This document shows positions 27,756-38,287 of a DNA stretch of 64,000 nucleotides, piece after piece. Where the stretch lies: assembly GCA_021772615.1 (NCBI GenBank), contig JAJFLQ010000063.1:1-64000 (forward strand), read 5' to 3'. This DNA comes from Verrucomicrobiota bacterium (GTDB lineage Bacteria > Verrucomicrobiota > Lentisphaeria > JABSQK01 > JAJFLO01). The notes beneath the pieces are model-generated. The model was given only the letters and a program-made list of their open reading frames with translations, did no database searches and was not told where the DNA came from. Position 1 is the first letter of the stretch, and the number at the start of each line of letters is the position of its first letter. The position numbers and the translations under genes are program-made.

Positions 27756-29888
27756 TTACCGCCGGTTCACTTGCATCCTGAATCGAGTGATTAAGTTGCG
27801 AATCTCGGCCGGGTTAAACGGCTTTGTCAAATAGCCGTCCATTCCGGCATTGATACACGCTTCGCGCGTGCCCTTAATGGCAGTCGCCGTCAGAGCGATG
27901 ATGGGAATGCCGCCGTCCGAATTGCAAGGTTTGTTGTCGCGGACATGAGACTCATCGGTGGATTCACGGAGACTGTGTTCCCAAGCCCGAATCTTTTGCG
28001 TCGATCCAAGGCCGTCCAAAACCGGCATCTGTATGTCCATCAGTACAAGATCGTAGACGTTTGATTTGACTTTTTCGACGGCTTTCAGGCCGTTTTCGGC
28101 AATATCGATGCGATGGCCGGCTTTCTGCAATATTCCCTTGAGAAGTTTTTGATTAAACGGGTTGTCCTCGGCGACCAGAATCGTCATGTCGCCAGGTGCT
28201 ACGGCCGCATCATCGGCGTGGTCACCGCGGCTGGTTGAGCCATATTCGCCGGGACCATCGGAAGCCGTACTTTCGGTGTGTTTTCTCAACGTGAGCGTCA
28301 AGACGAACTCAGAGCCGATGCCATACGTGCTGGTCACCCGAAGGTCGCCACCCATGATCGCCGCAAGTTTTCTGCTGAGCGGCAGCCCAAGTCCCGTCCC
28401 GCCGTATTTTCTCGTTGTCGACGATTCCGCCTGCTCGAATGCATCGAAGATTTTCTCTAGCGCATGTTCGGGAATACCGATCCCGGTATCGCGCACGTGG
28501 AACGACACGACCGTATGCGCACCTTCCAGGGACAACGTTGGCAATGTATTGCCCTCGTCCCTTGCACGAACCTCAGAAACTGTCAAGGCGACCTCCCCGC
28601 GGTCAGTAAACTTCACGGCGTTGCTGAGCAAATTGAGCAGAATTTGCCTAATTCTCACGGGGTCGCCGATGACGCGCGGATCAAGAACGTTGACCACAGC
28701 GTTCAGAGCTATCGGTTTGTCACCAACTCTGACCGCCAGCAACGAAATGGTGTCCTGTATCAGCTTATTCAGATCAAAAGACACGTTCTCAAGTTCAATC
28801 TTCCCCGCCTCGACTTTGGAAAGATCCAGAATATCGTCGATCAGCACCAGGAGCAACTGGGCGCTTGAGCGAATGGCGTCGAGGTATTCCTGCTGCTCGG
28901 CATTCAGATCGCTTTCCCACAACAAGTCGGCAAAGCCGATGATTCCGTTCATTGGCGTGCGAATCTCATGGCTCATATTTGCCAGAAAGTCACTCTTTGC
29001 CTGATTCGCGATCTCCGCTTCCTTCATCGCGCGCGACAACGACTCTGTCCTCATCGCCACCCGCTTCTCCAGCGAAACATTCACGTGTTGCAACTCTTCA
29101 TGACTCCGAACAAGGTTATCCTGAAATTTTCTTTTCTCCGCTGTCTCCTTTCGGAGGCGCTCCGCCATCGTATTGAAGGCCTCTTCCAGAAGCTTGATTT
29201 CATTTCTGCCCGACGTCCGGACATTCACGTCACAGTCGTGCGGACTGTCGATTTTGAACTGCCGTGTCGCCGATGTCAAAATGGCAAGCGGTCGACTTAA
29301 CAACCTGCGGCTGACAATCAAGAAGATAACCCATATCGCAGCTGTCTTGATTACCGCATTGAGAAGGACGAAAATAAAGCCCAGCTTAACGCGTTCGAAA
29401 ACGATGGTGTTGCTGGAAAAAAGTTTCGCGGTCCCGACCTGGACCGGCTTGCCCGCATAAGTATAGTGAATTGGAAATTCGTAATTGAAGTGCCCGACGA
29501 ATCGGCTTTCCATCGCCGATGTTGTAACGAGCGGCATTGATTCAACATGACTTTGGGGATCGGTGCGGTTACCGGAGGCGCCGATAACTTTCGAATTTTC
29601 CGAGTGTTCAACGATGACCCCTGCGATGATCGGAACCTGGACCATGCCTTGCACGATTTCCTCGATCCGTGCTGCGTCCAGATCCCATAATGCTGCGGCA
29701 AGCTGCGGACCAAATATCGTCTCATACGAGGTGATTTCGGTATAAACGCTGCGTTTGGTATTGCGATATTCTAACAGCATATGTGCCAGCGTCACGGAAA
29801 TGGCAATCACCAGGTACCAGGCGAAGACCACTCGCAACATCCGGGCGGCAATCGAATCCTTTAAGGGTGTCGCTTCAATCGAATTCAT
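27756..29888 (-). CDS. Hybrid histidine kinase (HAMP-HisKA-HATPase-REC)
   Basis: 710 residues. Membrane helix at about 18-38, an extracytoplasmic domain to about 160, a second helix at about 165-190, HAMP, and a coiled coil with [21 protein letters not shown] (phospho-His of HisKA). HATPase_c has N box [11 protein letters not shown] and G boxes VRDTGIGIP and [10 protein letters not shown] receiver follows ([15 protein letters not shown], phospho-Asp in LVLMDIQMP, Lys in YLTKPFNP). The gene starts 47 bp after the orphan binding-protein gene, so the kinase probably reads that protein's ligand. No output regulator lies beside it; the receiver suggests a phosphorelay through a separate Hpt protein. 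Confidence 0.9.
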   Translation of the reverse strand: MNSIEATPLKDSIAARMLRVVFAWYLVIAISVTLAHMLLEYRNTKRSVYTEITSYETIFGPQLAAALWDLDAARIEEIVQGMVQVPIIAGVIVEHSENSKVIGASGNRTDPQSHVESMPLVTTSAMESRFVGHFNYEFPIHYTYAGKPVQVGTAKLFSSNTIVFERVKLGFIFVLLNAVIKTAAIWVIFLIVSRRLLSRPLAILTSATRQFKIDSPHDCDVNVRTSGRNEIKLLEEAFNTMAERLRKETAEKRKFQDNLVRSHEELQHVNVSLEKRVAMRTESLSRAMKEAEIANQAKSDFLANMSHEIRTPMNGIIGFADLLWESDLNAEQQEYLDAIRSSAQLLLVLIDDILDLSKVEAGKIELENVSFDLNKLIQDTISLLAVRVGDKPIALNAVVNVLDPRVIGDPVRIRQILLNLLSNAVKFTDRGEVALTVSEVRARDEGNTLPTLSLEGAHTVVSFHVRDTGIGIPEHALEKIFDAFEQAESSTTRKYGGTGLGLPLSRKLAAIMGGDLRVTSTYGIGSEFVLTLTLRKHTESTASDGPGEYGSTSRGDHADDAAVAPGDMTILVAEDNPFNQKLLKGILQKAGHRIDIAENGLKAVEKVKSNVYDLVLMDIQMPVLDGLGSTQKIRAWEHSLRESTDESHVRDNKPCNSDGGIPIIALTATAIKGTREACINAGMDGYLTKPFNPAEIRNLITRFRMQVNRR

Positions 29889-29935
29889 GGTGACGAATCT
29901 TATGTGGCCTACTGCACATTGAGCCGCGTGAGGCG

Positions 29936-30910
29936 TTATTTCTTACAGCTTTCCGGAGGCCAGTTTGACCAAGTATTCCGGTTGTCGGAAAGCCATTTTT
30001 CGGCGGCGGCATCATAACTGAGTCGGTCCACGTCAACCAAAGCGGCCATCCGGGCAAAATGCGCATTGTCGAGGTCCATATTCTTCAACATTTGAAAGGC
30101 GCACGGCCAGTTGCTTTCGACTCCTTTCCAAGCCGCCTTTTTTAACCAGCCGTTCTTGGGATTTCCGCAGTCATAAGCAAACTCGGGATTAACGCCCCAC
30201 TCTGGTTTGGTTTCACAGTCCGGATGATAATCAGGAAATTCGATAAACTTCCCGTCGTAAACGGCTTCCACCCAATTTGGCGTCCAGTTGAACAACACGA
30301 TCGGCCGCTTTTCCTTGATTGCCTTTTCCAGTTCAACCCACAGTGCGTTTCCGTCTTTGGCTGCAATCGCCGTTAGCTCCAACCCCAACGCACGGATCCG
30401 TGCGGCATCCGGTTTCTCCCAGGGGCCTGCAAGATACCGGCCGCGAGGCGCGGTTTCGGGAACTGCGAATATGTCGGCACAAGCCTTTAACGCTCGCCAG
30501 TCCGGTAATCCCGGGCATTGCTCTTCCACGTACGACGGGTACCACCACTCTTCTCTCGTGGTGGCGCTGTATGAGCCCAGGTCCACGATACCGCCGCCGC
30601 TCACCATGCGACCGAATACCTGCGACATGGTGCCTTCCCACACTTCGACCTGAACATGCAATATGCCTCGCACCATTGCCCCCCATTGCTCGTCGACCTT
30701 GACATCGGCATACGCAACCTCGTAGCCCATGTCTTCGAGAATGTGACCGACAACTTTGGTGAGAACGATCTGACTGGTCCAATCATTCAGAATCAGCTTG
30801 ATTGGTTCATCGGTTTCAAGTAGACCCGACGCCAATGTTTGCGATTCGCAAAGCATGACCAAGACCAAAACAATCCATACCGGGTGTTTCCGGAATCCTG
30901 CTTTTGACAT
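29936..30910 (-). CDS. Glycine betaine/choline-type ABC binding protein (OpuAC family)
   Basis: 324 residues with a signal peptide (about 1-28, ending CESQTLASG). The mature protein is an OpuAC-type substrate-binding fold: [30 protein letters not shown], and AaromaticW-rich segments ([34 protein letters not shown]). These Trp and Tyr clusters usually form the aromatic cage for quaternary amines. No permease or ATPase gene adjoins it; instead a membrane kinase starts 47 bp downstream. AAGGAAAGGCAATCTC ahead of the ATG is a good ribosome binding site. It most likely works as a periplasmic receptor subunit for that kinase, which is inference from context. Confidence 0.82.
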   Translation of the reverse strand: MSKAGFRKHPVWIVLVLVMLCESQTLASGLLETDEPIKLILNDWTSQIVLTKVVGHILEDMGYEVAYADVKVDEQWGAMVRGILHVQVEVWEGTMSQVFGRMVSGGGIVDLGSYSATTREEWWYPSYVEEQCPGLPDWRALKACADIFAVPETAPRGRYLAGPWEKPDAARIRALGLELTAIAAKDGNALWVELEKAIKEKRPIVLFNWTPNWVEAVYDGKFIEFPDYHPDCETKPEWGVNPEFAYDCGNPKNGWLKKAAWKGVESNWPCAFQMLKNMDLDNAHFARMAALVDVDRLSYDAAAEKWLSDNRNTWSNWPPESCKK

Positions 30911-31024
30911 GAGATTGCCTTTCCTTGTCGACCAATGGGTTTATTTGCGACCGCCAACAGCATATTGCGGCCATTCTGCCTGTACATCCGTGATGCACAC
31001 ATCGGAAATACGGCCTCGTTTCAC

Positions 31025-32599
31025 CTACTTTCGGGCCCTCTTTCTACGGCGACGATTGGCGGGGCGAACAGTCTTGGATGTAGCGCCATCAGGGGCTGCC
31101 GGTACCTCAATACTTACCGGTGTCACCTCGGTAGACGCTGAATTGTTGAACCGGTTTTTGATACTGGTGTACAGCCAGAAAAGTGCTGCAACCGCCATCA
31201 AATAGGCGTATGGTCGTGCGGGAAGGGCGTATCGCGGGTGTGGCATCAATACCGTCAGCACGCCCACGTTATAAAAAAAGACCATTGCAGGTAGCGCAAC
31301 CAGGTGCCATTTTCCACAGATTGACCGCCTGTACATTCTTGTCAACAGCAGAATCGGAGCAAGTAAAGTAAACGCAAACAGCGGCCAGTGTAAGTGTTTC
31401 ATGGTTTGATGTATCGTTCGAAGCAACAGATCGGACTCGAACCCTCGCTTCTTGAGCGCATAAATATAAACGTCGCCCAGGAGATACACGTTGTCCCATC
31501 GCCACCTGAAAAACATCTTACCGCCAAGATACCACTTGAGGTAAGACGCTGGATCGTTCAAAACACGCTCTTTAAGAGTCCTCAATCCGTAGGACCGGTC
31601 AGAAAGCATACGATCAAACTTGCTGTCGTCCCTCCACGCATGAAAATGTCCTTTTCTTGTTTTTTCCCAATCTTTCGTCATGAATCCCGGATAACTGCCG
31701 GCAAGCATAAATTTCCACGTATTTGACGCCGAGACATATGTGCCCCGATCCTCTTTTTGAGGAGACTGTAGATCGTCTCCGGCCGGCGACTCTCTATCGG
31801 ACGTTTTCGGGTTGCTACCGGTGGCGACCGGCGGTTGCTCCGTGGCAAAATTTTTCACAAAGTAATGGCCTGCACCGGAAATGAGAACGTAGCCGATGGC
31901 CAGGGCCACGACATGTCTTAGCCAGATAGATTTTTTTTGAAATGCCAACGTTCTATGATCGAAGAATAAAATCGCCGCGAGAAAGGGCACGATCAAGATA
32001 TTCAAGGCCCTGGTTTCGGCGGAATAGCCCAATAGAATTGCTGCTAAAATCGACAACGGATACCAGTTGTTTTTCCACGACAAGCTCAACACGTATACCC
32101 CGGCGAGGGTCAAGAATGTAAAGAGAGTTTCAGTGAGGACGTAAAACTCATATGCGATTAAATGCGGACTCAAAGCAGTCAGGACGGCCGCGAATACAGC
32201 CCACGGACGCGGCAGGCATTGGCTTGCCAGCAGGAACGTAAGAACGACGGTTAGCGAACCGATAATCGCTTGTGCCGTTTTTACACGTGTGAAGAAGGCA
32301 TTGTTGCTTGCGCTTGTGCGGATAAAGGGCGTGAGAAATATCGGGTAGCCGGGGCTGAGATCGGTCCGTGTGGTCGGCGCAGTCTTGTTATCTGGAGAGA
32401 GGTCGAGAGAGTAGGCGGAAAAATTTGCAAGATTGAACGCGCAGATGAAATACTTCCTTGCGTCGCCGGTAAGGTCCGTGGCAATTTCGGACTCACTCTG
32501 GTAATGCAGTCGCACACATAGAGCGAATACAAACAGCATCACAGACGCTATGAACGGCACTCCAAACTGTTGGTAAAATTTTTTTGCGGAAAAGGTCAT
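31025..32599 (-). CDS. GT39/ArnT-like membrane glycosyltransferase
   Basis: 524 residues from the ATG at 32599; a GTG at 32638 is possible. A first helix (about 10-30) is followed by a loop with DLTGDARKYFICAFNLA, where the Asp/Asp region of GT-C enzymes lies, and about 10 further helices (VFAAVLTALSPHLIAYEFYVLTETLF is typical of the fold). A soluble loop and a strongly basic tail (RRRRKRARK) end it. GT39-like proteins move sugars from polyprenyl-phosphate donors onto lipids or proteins outside the membrane. Acceptor and sugar are unknown. 114 bp precede the binding-protein gene. Confidence 0.75.
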   Translation of the reverse strand: MTFSAKKFYQQFGVPFIASVMLFVFALCVRLHYQSESEIATDLTGDARKYFICAFNLANFSAYSLDLSPDNKTAPTTRTDLSPGYPIFLTPFIRTSASNNAFFTRVKTAQAIIGSLTVVLTFLLASQCLPRPWAVFAAVLTALSPHLIAYEFYVLTETLFTFLTLAGVYVLSLSWKNNWYPLSILAAILLGYSAETRALNILIVPFLAAILFFDHRTLAFQKKSIWLRHVVALAIGYVLISGAGHYFVKNFATEQPPVATGSNPKTSDRESPAGDDLQSPQKEDRGTYVSASNTWKFMLAGSYPGFMTKDWEKTRKGHFHAWRDDSKFDRMLSDRSYGLRTLKERVLNDPASYLKWYLGGKMFFRWRWDNVYLLGDVYIYALKKRGFESDLLLRTIHQTMKHLHWPLFAFTLLAPILLLTRMYRRSICGKWHLVALPAMVFFYNVGVLTVLMPHPRYALPARPYAYLMAVAALFWLYTSIKNRFNNSASTEVTPVSIEVPAAPDGATSKTVRPANRRRRKRARK

Positions 32600-33133
32600 T
32601 GAAAATTGCCCGTTTGAAGGGTGCGTACCTTGGCGCACGGCGGTGAACGCTGTCCGTCGAATCTGGCGTGTCTATATCGGCAGCACAGTCATCTGGTGTG
32701 ATGATTCCATACCTGAAAACGACTCACATATACGAATGATTCGCGCGGGCTTCCTTCACGCTAAGTCGGCCGGGTGAAACGGTCGAGGAAATTCCTTTTA
32801 GAAAATGCAGGTAATAGGGATCAATGCCGTGGCTGTGTTTGTTCCGCGCTGACAGTAGACCGCGAGACCAGTAGATATAGACTTGGCAACATACAGTATC
32901 AAGGGGTTTCCGGATTATTACTTCTTCGTCGCTGGGCGCGCAATTTCGCCGTCGCGTACCAAAGCCTCGTTGGCGGCTCGCCGACAGAATGCAGAGCGAC
33001 CATGAATTGAGATGGTGGTGGCAGAGGGGTGGCAGGACCGCGATCCGCGGGTAATTTAACTTAGTTCCGGCGATAGACATCGCTGTCCGGCGAAGCAACG
33101 ATTAGCCAATCCACACAACGGAATCACAGCCCC
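32600..33133. other. Divergent intergenic region, no gene seen
   Basis: 534 bp between the glycosyltransferase gene (minus) and the response regulator (plus). It must hold both promoters. I found no convincing -35/-10 pair and no RNA gene. An open minus-strand frame (32724-33098) has no recognisable content. Confidence 0.45.
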
Positions 33134-33808
33134 ATGAGGCTCCTACTGGTTGAAGACGACGACCGTGTTGCGAGTTACCTTATAAAGGGACTGGAACAGG
33201 CCGGCTACGTCCTGGTGTACTGTCGAGATGGCTTGGAAGGGTTACAGGTCGCGTCGACCGAGTCATTCGCCGCCGCGATTGTCGATGTGAGCATGCCGCG
33301 GCTGGACGGGCTGGAGATGGTGTCGGAACTACGGCGCCGCAACGTCCTGACGCCGGTGCTCATACTCAGTGCGCGAGCGTCGGTAGACGATCGTGTCCGC
33401 GGCCTGCAGGAAGGCGGCGACGATTATCTTACCAAACCCTTCGCGTACTCCGAGTTGCTGGCGCGCGTACAGGCATTGATCCGGCGGCACAGCAGGGAAT
33501 CGACACCAACAACATTGAAGCTGGCGGATCTGTCTCTGGATCTGTTGACGCGAAAGGTCTATCGCGCCGGGCAGCATGTCGATCTGCAGCCGCGCGAATT
33601 CGCGTTGCTCGAATATCTCTTGCGGAATCGCGGGCGGGTCGTTACGAAAACAATGATCATGGAACATGTCTGGGAGTACAATTTCGATCCCCGGACTAAC
33701 GTCGTCGAGGCGCGCATTTACAAGCTCCGCGGCAAGATCGATCGCCCTTTCGACAAGCCACTCATACATACCATGCGCGGTGTCGGCTACGTCATGGAAG
33801 AACGCTGA
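33134..33808 (+). CDS. OmpR/PhoB-family response regulator
   Basis: 224 residues: receiver (MRLLLVEDDDRVASYL, phospho-Asp51 in IVDVSMPRLDG, Lys in YLTKPFAYSE) and a winged-helix DNA-binding domain (VDLQPREFALLEYLLRNRGRVVTKTMIMEHVW ... IHTMRGVGYVM). It is a DNA-binding transcription factor. No histidine kinase gene follows, which is unusual for this family; the matrixin gene starts 19 bp downstream and may be in its transcript and under its control. Confidence 0.93.
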   Translation: MRLLLVEDDDRVASYLIKGLEQAGYVLVYCRDGLEGLQVASTESFAAAIVDVSMPRLDGLEMVSELRRRNVLTPVLILSARASVDDRVRGLQEGGDDYLTKPFAYSELLARVQALIRRHSRESTPTTLKLADLSLDLLTRKVYRAGQHVDLQPREFALLEYLLRNRGRVVTKTMIMEHVWEYNFDPRTNVVEARIYKLRGKIDRPFDKPLIHTMRGVGYVMEER

Positions 33809-33827
33809 AAACACACGGAATCCCGCG

Positions 33828-36143
33828 ATGCTCCGAATCTTGAATTTTACCGATTCCGGTTATAGACGCTGTCGCCGTCGGCTCGGATTGATCGGCAGCG
33901 CCGTTTTTCTTCTTGTTCCTGCCGTCGCGTGGTGCCAATGCCCGGGCGCATTGGTGGACGGCGCCGCCACCGGCAAGTGGGGATCCGATACCCGTGCGAG
34001 CGTAACCTGGAGTTACGTCGAAGCGTCTTACACCGAAATCGAGCCCGGAAATATCTCCGTGACCGTGTTTCCAATCGTTGACGGCCAGAACAACTTCCCC
34101 GCCGACGTGGTAGTCGACGGCACAATCACGGAAAAGGGCGCGCGCCGGCTCGTTCGGGATGCTTTTGACACCTGGGCTGATGTCGCCGATCTCACGTTTG
34201 TCTTTGTTGATGAAATGGGGACGGATCCCTTCGGAGATCCGATTGATCCGCTTTCTGTCGATATCCGTATCGGCGCCCACGATGGTTTCGTGGGGATGAC
34301 ACTCGGCCATGGCTTCACGCCGGGCAGCTCGCCGCTCGCAGGCGATGTGCACATGAATCGCGACCGGGTATGGGAGCGCGACCAGCTTTTGTCCTCGGTC
34401 CTGCACGAGATTGGTCATGCTCTGGGCCTGTTGCATATCGTCGACGACGGCACGGACGATGTCGTTATGTACGCATTGCTCCCGGCGTCGCGACCTGCTT
34501 TCCCGTCTTTCAAAGACGCCGCCTATATCCAGGCGATATACGGGCCGCCGGTGCCGGCGATTACGGGTGTCACCGGAGCCGCTGGTGCCCAGCAGCTCGA
34601 ATGGTATTATCCCAGGAACCCCACCGATGCGATGAACCCTGTGGCGTTGTATACTGCCACTATCGCCGTGTCAGCGCCAAACGTGACGGTGACAGCGGAT
34701 CCGGTTGCCAACAAACATGCCCTAACCGGCTTCGATATCGAAGCGGTCGCCATGACGGTTCGTGATGTTCTGGACGATGCCGACGGCGGCGGGGATGCCG
34801 TCTTAGATGCCGGAGCGGATGACGACGGCAATGGCATCGGCTGGCGGGTTGATGTCGACACGCGCGAGGCCGGGACGGACAACGCGTTTCAGATCGATAT
34901 AGGTGACACGTTTGACATGTTCTTCTCGCCTACGTACGCGCTTCGCAGCGTCGCCGACCGCCTTTTTACGGCAACCGCATCAAGTCAGCTGCGATTACAG
35001 CGTAGTCTGAAATTGTCCGGTACTCAGAGTATTGAATACCAGATCGTTGATGAGCAGGGACATGTATTGATGACGTATCTGGAGAAAGGAGCTACGCTCT
35101 CAGGTCCCCTGTTACGGCAATACGCTGACGCGCCGGATGAAGGTCTCTCCGGTGGCGTCTCATTCGACGCAGCGACCGACGAATTGGTATTCGATCTGAG
35201 TAGCCTGAGCGATACACGCATTAATGTGCAATTCACCTTCAACAATGGTGGTGCGTTCTTCACTGACCAGAACGGAATACCCATCGAAGATGCCTTCCTG
35301 GACAATGTCACGCTCAGCACGGTCCGAACCGAAGCACCGGAAGGTTTCAGCGAATTTGACTTTTCCGTGTCGCCGGCCGCGTCGTCGATTGATGTGAGTA
35401 CGGAACCATCCGGGTTCCGCGCCTACCGGATGCGCGGTACGTTTGCCTGCGACGGCGAGACGCTCGGATTATTTTCGCGTACGGCCGAGGTCTTCCTGAC
35501 AGCGGGTTCTCCGGATTTGCGCGGCGCCGCATTGGACGTTGAACCCGATCACGTCGTCACCGGCGCTATCACCGTCACGTTCACGGTCGAGAATGCCGGC
35601 TCTGCCGGTGCCGGCGCATTCCAGGTCGCCATTGTGGTATCGGACGACGCGATTCTCGGTAACGGTGATGACTCGGAACTCACCGTGGTCGACTTCGACA
35701 TGGGTTTGGGCGCGGGCAGCTCAATCGAGACCGAGGTTCCACTATCATTGGATCGCATGGCGTTATTCGCTCGTGCGATCACGGAAGATCCACCTCAGTC
35801 GAGCGGCGCTCCGGTGTCGACCAGCGTGGATTATATCGGTATCATCGTGGATAAAACAGACCAGGCGGCGGAATCTGACGAGAGCAATAACGCCAATGTT
35901 GGACAAGGCTTCGATAGCGATGATATCACATTCTTCCCTTGGGATGTGAACCCTGTCGACGGCAGCGTCACGCCGACGGATGCCATGTTCGTGATCAATC
36001 GACTCGGCACAACACCCGTCGGCGTTATCTCCGGCGACCTCGATGCCAACGGGGAAATCACCCCGACCGATGCCATTTCCGTGATCAACCGTATCGGCTA
36101 CACAATCAATCCCGGTGTCGATGAGACGGCGCCGAAGAAATAA
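33828..36143 (+). CDS. Secreted matrixin-type metalloprotease with CARDB and dockerin-like ends
   Basis: 771 residues from the ATG at 33828; open sequence upstream overlaps the regulator and is not used. Signal peptide about 17-37 (LIGSAVFLLVPAVAWC). The protease domain has the zinc motif HEIGHALGLLH (His193, Glu194, His197, His203) and a Met-turn in DDVVMYALL, the M10A layout. The middle is beta-rich, with a CARDB-like segment at about 565-690. Two Ca-binding-like repeats at 706-758 (DVNPVDGSVTPTDAMFVINRLG and DLDANGEITPTDAISVINRIG) resemble a type I dockerin. By family it is exported and cleaves protein. The dockerin-like tail may anchor it to a partner; no cohesin is visible. Confidence 0.87.
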   Translation: MLRILNFTDSGYRRCRRRLGLIGSAVFLLVPAVAWCQCPGALVDGAATGKWGSDTRASVTWSYVEASYTEIEPGNISVTVFPIVDGQNNFPADVVVDGTITEKGARRLVRDAFDTWADVADLTFVFVDEMGTDPFGDPIDPLSVDIRIGAHDGFVGMTLGHGFTPGSSPLAGDVHMNRDRVWERDQLLSSVLHEIGHALGLLHIVDDGTDDVVMYALLPASRPAFPSFKDAAYIQAIYGPPVPAITGVTGAAGAQQLEWYYPRNPTDAMNPVALYTATIAVSAPNVTVTADPVANKHALTGFDIEAVAMTVRDVLDDADGGGDAVLDAGADDDGNGIGWRVDVDTREAGTDNAFQIDIGDTFDMFFSPTYALRSVADRLFTATASSQLRLQRSLKLSGTQSIEYQIVDEQGHVLMTYLEKGATLSGPLLRQYADAPDEGLSGGVSFDAATDELVFDLSSLSDTRINVQFTFNNGGAFFTDQNGIPIEDAFLDNVTLSTVRTEAPEGFSEFDFSVSPAASSIDVSTEPSGFRAYRMRGTFACDGETLGLFSRTAEVFLTAGSPDLRGAALDVEPDHVVTGAITVTFTVENAGSAGAGAFQVAIVVSDDAILGNGDDSELTVVDFDMGLGAGSSIETEVPLSLDRMALFARAITEDPPQSSGAPVSTSVDYIGIIVDKTDQAAESDESNNANVGQGFDSDDITFFPWDVNPVDGSVTPTDAMFVINRLGTTPVGVISGDLDANGEITPTDAISVINRIGYTINPGVDETAPKK

Positions 36144-36170
36144 TTCATTTCGTCCGAACCCCGCAATCCT

Positions 36171-36791
36171 TCAATCCACCAATCCCTTCCTGAGATATTT
36201 GTACGACACGATCAGCATCTTTTCGATCTTATCCCAATCGGCATTCTGACCGCCGTGATCCCGAATATCGGCCGCTTTCGCTCGCAGCGCTCCTGCCTTG
36301 CGCGTCCATGTATTCGAAACACCGTATATGACCGCATAGCTGTCGGCGATGTACTTGCCAACCTTTCCCGGAGTATTAGCGCCCGGCGTACGTCGGGCAA
36401 CCCACCATTTCAGCTCGGCAGCGGCGGCCTTCTCGGGTGACCATTCGGCGCCGATTTCGTCGTGTATCCGGCGGTATGCGGCAATCAGTTTCGGGAGCAC
36501 CTGCTCCTTGTATTTTCCCGTTGAACCCAGGAACAGCATACTTGCCTCCGCCAGATCGGCCGAGACCAGATCGGCCGCTTCCGGCGACAGTTTGAATTGT
36601 GCCTGGAGCAAATCGAAGAGACCAACGGCGAGTTGCTGGTGCGACCGAGCGTAATATGCTTGCCACAATGCCGCCTCGGCGCTTCCAATGGTTTCCGGAT
36701 TAAACACAACGGTAGCCGCCTGTGGCTCGGCCGCTTTCGCGGCGACGGTCATGCCGGAAGCAAGACAGACAATTAGAACGACGTTCCACAT
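36171..36791 (-). CDS. Exported protein of unknown function
   Basis: 206 residues with a signal peptide (1-20, ASGMTVAAKA). The mature part is mainly helical (LWQAYYARSHQQLAVGLFDLLQAQF, ADLVSADLAEASMLFLG) and ends in a Lys-rich segment. I do not recognise a family. It starts 14 bp after the stop of the SDR-DUF2867 gene on the same strand and is surely co-transcribed with it. Confidence 0.65.
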   Translation of the reverse strand: MWNVVLIVCLASGMTVAAKAAEPQAATVVFNPETIGSAEAALWQAYYARSHQQLAVGLFDLLQAQFKLSPEAADLVSADLAEASMLFLGSTGKYKEQVLPKLIAAYRRIHDEIGAEWSPEKAAAAELKWWVARRTPGANTPGKVGKYIADSYAVIYGVSNTWTRKAGALRAKAADIRDHGGQNADWDKIEKMLIVSYKYLRKGLVD

Positions 36792-36805
36792 GATTACCTC
36801 CTTTA

Positions 36806-38287
36806 TTATTTTGCGCCGGGCGCCGACTTCGTTGCCGGAGCGTCGTCATAATGTGATTGCGCCGCGTTCGCGATTCCACGCAGCATCCCGGTAAAAACGA
36901 TAGCGTGCAACGGCGTTACCAGATACCAGTACACCAACCCGCTCAGGCCCTGCGGATCGAACATGGCCGTCTGGATGATTCGTGAGCCCTCCTCACACGG
37001 CTGAATCTCGAATTCCAGCCACGCGCGGCCCCACACCTGCATTTCAGCACGCAAACGCAGCAACCGGTCGACCTCGTAACGCTCTACCCGCCAGCAGTCG
37101 ATCACGTCGCCGACGCGAAGCCGCTCCGGATCACAGCGGCCCCGGCGCATCCCGACGCCGCCCACAATCAGGTCCAGAAAGCCGCGAAGTTTCCACAGAA
37201 AAGTTGCGTAGTACCAGCCGTTTGCGCCGCCGATGCGGCGGATTGGCGCAAACGCCGCGACCGGCGGCACAGCTACCACCGCGTCCCGCCGGTCCAGCAG
37301 CCGATTTCCCAGGCGTGTCGATGTCGAGTGTCCGTGTGCGCCGGTTGATGACACCGCATCGGACCAACGCGACGCCGCGAATACTTGATCTTCGTTTCGC
37401 AGCGCCATGGCAATCGCTTCACGTAACCCGCACGGGGTTACCGCAAAAGCGTCAGTCGCACGGCTATCCGTTACAATGGTTGAATGTCGAATACTTTCCA
37501 CAAGCTTCCGGCCGATGCGCGCGAAAACGGGTGTGACGAGGCCAAGCCAGAGACTGGACAGATACGGTGTGAGAACGGGAACCGGAAGCATGATTCGCCT
37601 GAGACCGCGCTGGCGGGCGTATTCTTTCATGATTTCCTGATACGACGCGACGTCGCTGCCGCCGATTTCGAATATCTCACTTTGGTCTCCATCCCGGTCG
37701 ACGGCGACCAACAGGTATGCAAGCACGTCGTTGATCGCCACCGGTTGCGCCGGGAGAGAAACCCACTTCGGCGTGACCATGATCGGTAGCCGTTCGACCA
37801 GGGCGCGCACCAGTTCGAACGACAAGCTGCCTGAGCCGATAATGATCGAAGCACGAAATTCAATGACCTGGACGCCGGTCAACTTGAGCAGGTTCCCGAC
37901 TTCATGACGACTTTTCAGATGTGGGGAGAGTGCCTGCTTGTCGTCGCCGAGACCACCAAGGTATATGATGCGCCTGACACGTGCGAACGCGGCGGCGGCC
38001 GCAGTATTCTCGGCGGCCGTACGGTCGGCGTCGATGAAGTTCTTGCCGCCCATCGAGTGAACCAGATAAATGATCGTGTCGATGCCGGCAAACGCCCTGT
38101 CCAGCGATGCTCGATCGAGGACATCGCCGGCGGCTACATCCACAACGGGTTCGACACGTTCTCTTAACATCTCCGGATGCCTGGTGAGGCATCGCACGTG
38201 GTGGCCTGCTGCAAGGAGTTGCGGCAGCAGGCGACCGCCTACGTAACCGGTCGCGCCCGTCAGCAGAATGGATCGGTCGGTCTTCAT
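36806..38287 (-). CDS. SDR-like oxidoreductase with DUF2867 domain
   Basis: 493 residues from the second ATG (MKTDRSILLTGATGYVGGRLL). The first ~300 residues are an atypical NAD(P)-binding SDR with GATGYVGG and a YLVHSMGGKNFIDADRTAAENTAAAA segment. The C-terminal ~170 residues are DUF2867-like (GWYYATFLWKLRGFLDLIVGGVGMRRGR, VIDCWRVERYE, TAMFDPQGLSGLVYWYLVTPLHAIVF). The last hydrophobic stretch may sit in the membrane. Related proteins are annotated as NAD(P)H-binding oxidoreductases with unproven substrates. Confidence 0.8.
   Translation of the reverse strand: MKTDRSILLTGATGYVGGRLLPQLLAAGHHVRCLTRHPEMLRERVEPVVDVAAGDVLDRASLDRAFAGIDTIIYLVHSMGGKNFIDADRTAAENTAAAAAFARVRRIIYLGGLGDDKQALSPHLKSRHEVGNLLKLTGVQVIEFRASIIIGSGSLSFELVRALVERLPIMVTPKWVSLPAQPVAINDVLAYLLVAVDRDGDQSEIFEIGGSDVASYQEIMKEYARQRGLRRIMLPVPVLTPYLSSLWLGLVTPVFARIGRKLVESIRHSTIVTDSRATDAFAVTPCGLREAIAMALRNEDQVFAASRWSDAVSSTGAHGHSTSTRLGNRLLDRRDAVVAVPPVAAFAPIRRIGGANGWYYATFLWKLRGFLDLIVGGVGMRRGRCDPERLRVGDVIDCWRVERYEVDRLLRLRAEMQVWGRAWLEFEIQPCEEGSRIIQTAMFDPQGLSGLVYWYLVTPLHAIVFTGMLRGIANAAQSHYDDAPATKSAPGAK

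Noticed and set aside
32724..33098. Minus-strand frame in the divergent gap
   Set aside because: No ribosome binding site, low-quality composition, no recognisable domain.
33666..33827. N-terminal extension of the matrixin
   Set aside because: Overlaps the response regulator, and the signal peptide begins only after the ATG at 33828.
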